A stretch of 64,000 bases of DNA from Amyelois transitella. Lineage: Eukaryota; Arthropoda; Insecta; Lepidoptera; Pyralidae. Positions 57,757 through 64,000 of this stretch are shown here, one piece after another. The notes below the pieces were generated by a model. That model was not told the DNA's origin, made no database searches, and worked only from the letters and a program-made list of their open reading frames with translations. The position numbers and the translations under genes were made by a program. Positions within the stretch are counted from its first letter, which is position 1, and every line of letters begins with the position of its first letter. Location of the stretch: contig NC_083515.1 in assembly GCF_032362555.1 (NCBI RefSeq), positions 5,987,001 to 6,051,000 of the forward strand, given 5' to 3'.

Positions 57757-59016
57757 GATACATTTTATCGCGGTGAACTATCATGTTTCCGGAGGATAAT
57801 AAAAAATAAAAATAAAAAATAACTTGGATACATTTCATTCCAGTAAATTGTCATCAAAAAATAGATCTTTAGTTATTTTTATAGTATTCGGAATGAAAGC
57901 AAAAGCAAATATATAGAATTGAATGGTTTTTCTATACTTCATATGTGCGTAAAAATAATAAAATTGATATTAAAACTATTGGCATATTTAAAAGTTTGAT
58001 TCGTAATATATATTTTTTTGATATGGAAACTTATTGTTGAAAACAGGAAACAGTAATGTTTTGATTTAATATTATAATTATTGAGAAACTACATATAAGG
58101 TAAGGAAACAAACTAAATTTAATAGTTTACTACGGAACCTTAAAAAATACAGCGTTGTTGTCGCAGTTGAATATACAGTTTGTTTATTTTTTGTGGTTCC
58201 GTCTTTTTTACGATTGTGATAACTAATAAAACGGTATATCACTTATACCATAGTGTGTGCCATGTGGTTCCCGGCACCAAATAGAAAAAAGAATAGGACC
58301 ACTCCATCACTCTCCCATGGATGTCGTAAAAGGCGACTAAGGGATAGGCTTACAAACTTGGGATGTAGGTACCATAGTGTGGGCGAAATTTTTTACCTTA
58401 TCCTAATAATACTTATATTTTAAAAATAACATTTTTTATATTGTTTTTTCAGGCACTGGGCTTTCAGTCATATTGTTCCGGTCTAAAATATCTACACTTT
58501 AAGGAAAAAATACGATATACCCTAATGTAAACACATTTCATGCTTAATTTGCACCTAATGACAAACTAACATTGTAATGAATGAAAATCAATAAACGAAT
58601 TATGCCCAACTTGTAATTTCTGTGTGCCAAATTACCCCAGCTAATCATACTCATGTAGATAGGACGTTCGCATGTTCACATTATATCATACGCACGTATG
58701 AAATTTACGCATTTCATTTTATTGTTCTGATTTGACATTATGTCTGCTAGTTATGCAAACAAAGATCAAAATTGCCAGTAGCTATTCAGTACGTTTTACA
58801 ATCAAATGTGTATACAAACACATTCAATGTGTGTTTAAATTTGCGATTTGTGAGAAATGTGAATGATATATGTTTAAACTTAGAAGTTACCTATTTACGA
58901 GAAAAGTTTAATATTTTGTAAGGTTTTAGCATAGGTACTTAATAGGTACCTAAATCCTCATTAATTTTGAGAAATGGTGTTAGCGAATTGACGATATATG
59001 TAAAGATAATTTGAAA
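57757..59016. other. AT-rich region upstream of the fucosyltransferase gene
   Basis: Apart from the truncated repeat at 58258-58365 I see no gene. It should include the fucosyltransferase promoter. Confidence 0.5.
58258..58365 (+). mobile_element. TGCCGTGTGG-type repeat, 3'-truncated
   Basis: It starts TGCCATGTGGTTCCCGGCAC and stops after TAGGCTTACAAACTTGGGAT. It has an intact 5' end but no tail, unlike most copies here. Confidence 0.85.
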
Positions 59017-62000
59017 ATGTGTTATAGTTTTTCAATAAAAAAAAGTTTTGCTAAAATAGTCGTCAGAAAAATATGTGTTAACGGGCTTATTATATACTGT
59101 CTTGCTTTGTTATTATTTTTAATTTATAAATACGCTTGGAATGAGGATAATAACGTGCCGTTTACTTCTGATCATAGTGAAATATTGAAGTCTACAAATC
59201 TAAACGACCACAAATTAATTGTAAAGCAATATTTTGAAATGAGGAAGGTTAGTAAGTGCTAATATTTAATTTTCGAATTTAATTGAACTAATTTAAAATA
59301 CCAAAATTAATTATCAGTAAGTATTAGAGTTGAGAGAGAATTAGTAATGAATATTTCGCACTTAACAATTGATTTGCACACAAATGGTAGTGCCTAATAA
59401 TTTTTGGGTGCCTTAGGTTTTTTTGCCACCTATATACATACATACTCGTATTATAGGCATACTCTCTCCGTTATAAATTGTAGGTTAGAGTAGGATTTAA
59501 AAACCGTTTTTTATTCAATTAAAGAATGAGTTTCTTTTAAAGTGAAGCATAATTATTAAACTTTAAGTAAAGATCTAAAAAAATGATTATGGGTCGTATG
59601 GAGTATCAAATGAAAGAGCTTTCTTATACGTATATACATATATGTAAACATTATAAGCTGTTGCTCTCGGCTTGCAATCACCTGATAATTAAACCTAAAT
59701 CATTTATAAACTAGTTAGGTAGGTATGATAATAATTATGATATTTAAAAACAATACAACCTTAACTGCTATATTAGGTTTGCTCTGCATACAAGGCCTTA
59801 AGTATATGATACCTACCTTACACGAATTCACACCAAAATAAGTTAAATAAAAATAAAGTTTAAAACCAAAACCCGACTAAAAACTAAAACATAGTCTGCG
59901 TTGAAATTATTATGTATAAACTATAAAAAAATTACCAACTAAGTATGAACAATTTACTTACATAAGGTAGGTACGTAAGTACGTAAACAGCCAAAACAAA
60001 TTGATTAATAATAAAACCATAGGTAAACAAAAAAGGTTCGGTGAAGTGAAATTAGGAACAAAAATTTTTAACGAAATAAAGGGCACCTGAACTTCTAGAT
60101 TATAAGGATAATAAGCCTCTTTCCCGGAGTTACGAGTACTACATTTTTACACTTGCAATGAATTCGTCATAGCATTACTTTTTTCTTTTGTTCCCAGGTT
60201 TTGGGTAGGTACCCACCCTGACCTGATATTTCCCCAGAATGTATTTGTACTGATTCATAATTTTATTTTGTCTAAGTAGTTTCTAAAATTTTCCTACATT
60301 ATATTTCCAGTATTGGAAGACATCGAATCTCGGATCGTTAATTTTCAAAAATGAAACCCTGATCACATACCGGGAGAAAGAGAAAACCTTTATCATTTTA
60401 GTGTGGAAGTATTGGAATTGGTTGCGATTGCGACACGTTAATTATTATGGCAAGAAAAAGTAAGTTCACTTAAACAAACAGTAGGTAGTTATCTTCTTAA
60501 TACAATGATATTGTTTAGGTACTGCAATACTTGCTTTCATTTTTACCCGAACACAAGAAGGATTATTTAATTAATAAAATTTTCATGCATAAATATTATA
60601 TTATAGGCAAATGTTTTGTTATATCTATGTATCTTATCATAGAGAGTGGTGTTACCTATTATCAGCTTTTATTCAAGGTCTAATAAAGATATCAAGTTAG
60701 GTATGTCTTTACATGTTGCTTGATTTCCATTATATTTTATGGTTGACTGATGAATTTTTGATGAAGTAAAACAAATATCTCCGAAGTTCCCCGAAATGGT
60801 GTAGCTTAAGTTCTGCCGGAAATGGCACATTTGACGTTTTCGGTTAAAGCTTGCACTTAGAATAGCTATCTTTCGCACGCTGTTTATAGCCACGATTATT
60901 ATGTCTCATCTCTTACTGGGTAGATAGAGCCAACGTGGCTAAAGATGGAATTGAGATTCGAATTCAAAAGTTTCTTTTGTTCTTTCTTATTAATTAAATA
61001 AAAGTGACTGTAGAAGCTTTATAGTCTCCAAGCCTCTAAGCTTTAGAGCACGGGATGTTTTTTTTTTAATATTTTATTTTTCTGATTTGTAATCAGGTGT
61101 ACTGGCAGGCATGAAAATAAAAGAGCTTCAACAAATTCAGAAAACTTTAATAAAGTCTAAGTGTGAATTATTTGTTGTAGCCGGAGTGACGCGAACATAC
61201 TTCATGATTGCAGCGTTAAAAACTGCATTTTCACAGGAGACAATAATACCATTGATAGTGTCGATGCTGTTTTAGTGCATATGATGCATGGAGATTATCC
61301 CCAGGTTGAACAAAGGAATAGAAAACAAATTTGGGTATTCCTTAATGATGAGTCACCCCGTTACGCTTTTTCGTTGACAAAGTTCCGACCGCATTTTAGA
61401 AAATTTTCCAATATTTTCAATTGGTCCATGAGTTACAGGTAAGTAAGCCAAATGGATTTATTTTGTGTTTGTCGAATCATTTGCCTACAGAGAAACAGGA
61501 CCTTTTGTTAAAACAAGCAATTGTCATGTTTCACTTACATACAATATTACATAGGTACATACTAAAATTGTAACTGACCGGAATTGTAATTCCAACTTGA
61601 CAGATATCGAAAAAAATTCCAAAATTCGAAGAAAAGCTAGTAAAACAATATTATGTTACAGGACCAATTCGGATATCCCCGTACCCTACGGCCGTACTGT
61701 GGCGCTAGAAAAACCTAAAAAAGAAAATATCACATACAGCTCGATCGCTGAATTGATACCAAACTTACAGTTCAAACGATCAGATATACTAGTGGCCGTT
61801 ATTATGTCGAACTGCAAGGTTCAGTATAGAATGAAGTTTTTGGAAGAAATGCAGAAGTATATTAAAATTGACATTTATGGGAGGTGTTCACCTGATAATA
61901 AGACTCGGTAAGTCTTGTCTGAAATCCTGTAGCTATCAAGCAAATATCAATATATATAGTTCTTTTTGTGTCAGTACTCTATTAATATTTAACCATTTGA

Positions 62001-62593
62001 TAAAAAACAGTGTAGAATATAGTATTATGTATAAGGTACAGTCCGTTTAAGGTTAGTTTTTTATGACATTAAAAAATACCTATGAATAATGTTTTATGAT
62101 AACAATGTGTTTAATAAAAGAAATTACTTTCAGATGTCCAGGTCATTTTAAAGCAGACTGTAACACTGTTGATCAGTACTATTTCTACTTAGTTATGGAG
62201 AATTCTATGTGCCGGCAATATTTATCTGAAAAAGTTTTCCATCATGCGTACTCCAAAGGAGCAATTCCGATTCTACTTGGGCCTTCCTTACACGACTGCA
62301 AGACGTTGCTACCACCAAATTCATACATACATTCCGATGATTTCTTATCGCATAAGGAACTTGCGGCAAAGATAAAAAGTGTTATTACGAATCCAAAAGA
62401 TTTTTTCTCCTACCACCTATGGAGGAACCATTTCATGGTATTGAATGAACACGGCTACTTCGGAACCAAGTCTAAACATTTGTGTAGATTATGTCAGGCA
62501 TTAAACTATAACGACGAAAAGGAAAAGATCTATAGATTCCAAGATCTGCGTCTATTTTTTGACGTCGACGTCTTGTGTATGTTGGGCGTATAG
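59017..62593 (+). CDS. alpha-1,3-fucosyltransferase, GT10 family
   Basis: Exons 59017-59247, 60311-60459, 61181-61438, 61662-61907 and 62134-62593, with consistent phases (0, 2, 2, 2), give 447 aa. It is a type II Golgi protein: a basic cytosolic tail, then an anchor (VNGLIIYCLALLLFLIYKYA). The catalytic part has ILVWKYWNW, DCSVKNCIFTGD, VHMMHGDYP, FLNDESPRYAF, FNWSMSYRTNSDIPVPYGRT, VIMSNCKVQYR and KIDIYGRC. The GT10 signature FYLVMENSMCRQYLSEKVFH follows, then AIPILLGP and a Cys-rich end (CRLCQALNY). It transfers fucose from GDP-fucose to GlcNAc on N-glycans or related chains. Insects have several such genes, and FucTC-like is my guess. The first donor (AAG/GTTAGT) competes with GTAAGT four bases on, but only the former keeps the frame. 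Confidence 0.93.
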
Positions 62594-62606
62594 AAGTAAC
62601 TATAAA

Positions 62607-62612
62607 AATAAA
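62607..62612 (+). promoter_or_regulatory. polyadenylation signal AATAAA
   Basis: Only 13 bases separate it from the stop of the fucosyltransferase, which would mean a very short 3' untranslated region. Confidence 0.45.
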
Positions 62613-63516
62613 ATGATGGCAACGTCGTGCTGGTTTTGACTTTTGTTATTAATATTTTAAGTATTAAGAAAACATATTAAGAACTTATTAAATTAGAAAC
62701 AAGGCCGCTTAGTTTTATTCCACCTACTTTACCTATAGTCAGTTGAATCGTACTGCAGGAAAACTTAGTTATTGAATTAAAATTTTATATACCTATAAGT
62801 GTTATACTTTATTCAAACGCAGGTACTGTTAATTTACCGCGCTTAATTCGATCAGAATTCTTGGTTTGACGATGCAAAGAAATGATATTATTATACGTAC
62901 CAGTTAACTTGGACTGAACTGAACGCCATGTAGACCGGTCAACATAAAAAGAGAAAAGTGGGAAAGCGGTCTCTAGGCTCGAAGTATAGTAGCGGAGGGA
63001 GCAACTGTGTACACGGAAGGGCATGAGAGAGAGAGAGAGAGAGAGATCCTTTTTGTTATTTTTATTATACTCGTAGGGAAAGAGTCATCTGACGGCTTAT
63101 AAGGTATAGGATAAAAGTTCGTAGCATTTGCGTACTACATAGCCCTATAAATTCTTTTTTATATTATATATTCAGGTTTGGTATCAATGTCCATCCATCC
63201 ATATAGAAACATAAGGAATAAAATTATACCTGACCGATGACAGTACTTGAATTGTTTTTACTGTAAAATCAATACGGGGTGATCTATAGACCAAAAGAAG
63301 CCAAAGATGTGGTTTTTGGAATAAATTTCTGGCCACCTTTCTATCTGTCAAATGAATACCGCAACGTGTATCTAGTATAGGTATCATTTTCCCCCTTTCA
63401 CTCCTCTAATTTTTTATTACTGGTGGTATTACCTTTTACCTATTGATATTATCAGTGAACCTATTAGTCACACAGATTATGTTTTACGGCGAACGAAGTC
63501 GCCTACGACCGTCTTA
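62613..63516. other. intergenic stretch with a GA microsatellite
   Basis: 63025-63046 is a (GA)n run. No gene was found. 63480-63500 has the GGCGAACGAAGTCGCC tail typical of RTE-like repeats. Confidence 0.6.
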
Positions 63517-63727
63517 GCCAGCAGTCTTGAAAAGACTGAATGGCCACGTTCAGCTATTTGGCTTAGTGATAGAATTGAGATTCAAATAGTGACAGGTTGC
63601 TAGCCCATCGCCTAAAAGAAGAAACCCAAGTTTTTAAGCCTATCCCTAAGTTGCCTTTTACAACATCCATGGGAAAGAGATGGAGTGGTCCTTTTCTTTT
63701 TTGTATTGGTGCCGGGAACCACACGGC
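63517..63727 (-). mobile_element. TGCCGTGTGG-type repeat, tail-truncated
   Basis: AGCAGTCTTGAAAAGACTGA to GTGCCGGGAACCACACGGC. Little diverged. It joins the RTE-like tail directly. Confidence 0.85.
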
Positions 63728-64000
63728 GTTGTTATTAGTATTAATAAATACTGGGATAGTAATGAATGTGTAATATGAATTATATTAAGTTTGTACGCTT
63801 ATACACATTACATAGTATAAAGCGAAATCGCTTCCCGCGTTTGTCCCTATCTCTACCTATGTATGCTAATATTTTTAGAATTACACAACTGATTTTGATG
63901 CGGTATTTAATAGATAGAGTGATTCAAGTGGAAGGTTTATAATGTATTATTGCTACCCGTACGAAGTCAGAGCGGGGGCGCTAGTTAGTGATAATTTTGT
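63728..64000. other. window end, repeat-derived
   Basis: Contains a diverged ACCCGTACGAAGTCAGAGCG end with CGCTAGTTAG (63945-63985), related to the motifs at 37915 and 52028. No gene seen. Confidence 0.5.

Noticed and set aside
1-64000. LTR retroelements, Polintons or other virus-like elements
   Set aside because: No reverse-transcriptase, capsid, envelope or long terminal repeat signal was recognised. The only reverse-transcriptase trace is the LINE tail at 57120-57310.

Overview
The window looks like a nuclear chromosome segment from a moth or butterfly (Lepidoptera). It is AT-rich, its introns have GT-AG borders, and it is peppered with one short interspersed repeat that starts TGCCGTGTGG and ends in an (ATGT)n tail, plus tRNA-derived SINEs and LINE/RTE tails of lepidopteran type. 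I saw no bacterial-style operons, rRNA, CRISPR array, LTR element or virus-like element.

Layout. Bases 1-20,340 hold an 87-89-bp minisatellite (363-1157), a perfect 24-bp hairpin and repeat-littered DNA with no convincing complete gene. A 10-base exon candidate at 1221-1230 may be the true first coding exon of the next gene, across a 19-kb intron. 20,385-27,207 (+) encodes a secreted, mucin-like, multi-domain chitin-binding protein (about 1,854 aa, 14 peritrophin-A/CBM14-type modules, 11 of them begun and ended inside one 5-kb exon). It converges on a minus-strand gene (27,774-30,091). That gene is one of a head-to-head pair of paralogues with 32,711-34,754 (+). Both are predicted at 546 aa, with two coding exons, the same intron phase, an E-x-x-P-L-L tail motif, one N-terminal membrane anchor and a lumenal region like an A4GALT/GT32 glycosyltransferase whose DXD motif has decayed. 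35,504-38,573 is a complete-looking PIF/Harbinger DNA transposon with TAA target duplications, inserted in an older RTE-like repeat. Its transposase (+) and MADF protein (-) genes are interlocked: each has an exon inside the other's intron.

From 39,713 to 45,446 two small multi-pass membrane protein genes lie in tandem (+). 46,424-54,394 (-) is a nine-exon gene of an insect family that I identify as DUF4781-like (717 aa). Around 55.7-57.6 kb there are promoter-like motif clusters, a frameshifted THAP-domain remnant and two overlapping perfect 25-bp palindromes. 59,017-62,593 (+) is a five-exon alpha-1,3-fucosyltransferase (GT10, 447 aa). The right end is repeats.

Taken together, several genes concern the secretory pathway and extracellular glycans (chitin-binding mucin, two Golgi-like type II proteins, a fucosyltransferase), but nothing in the sequence proves that they act together. 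All exon borders were read by eye from splice consensus, phase continuity and protein similarity, without transcript data.
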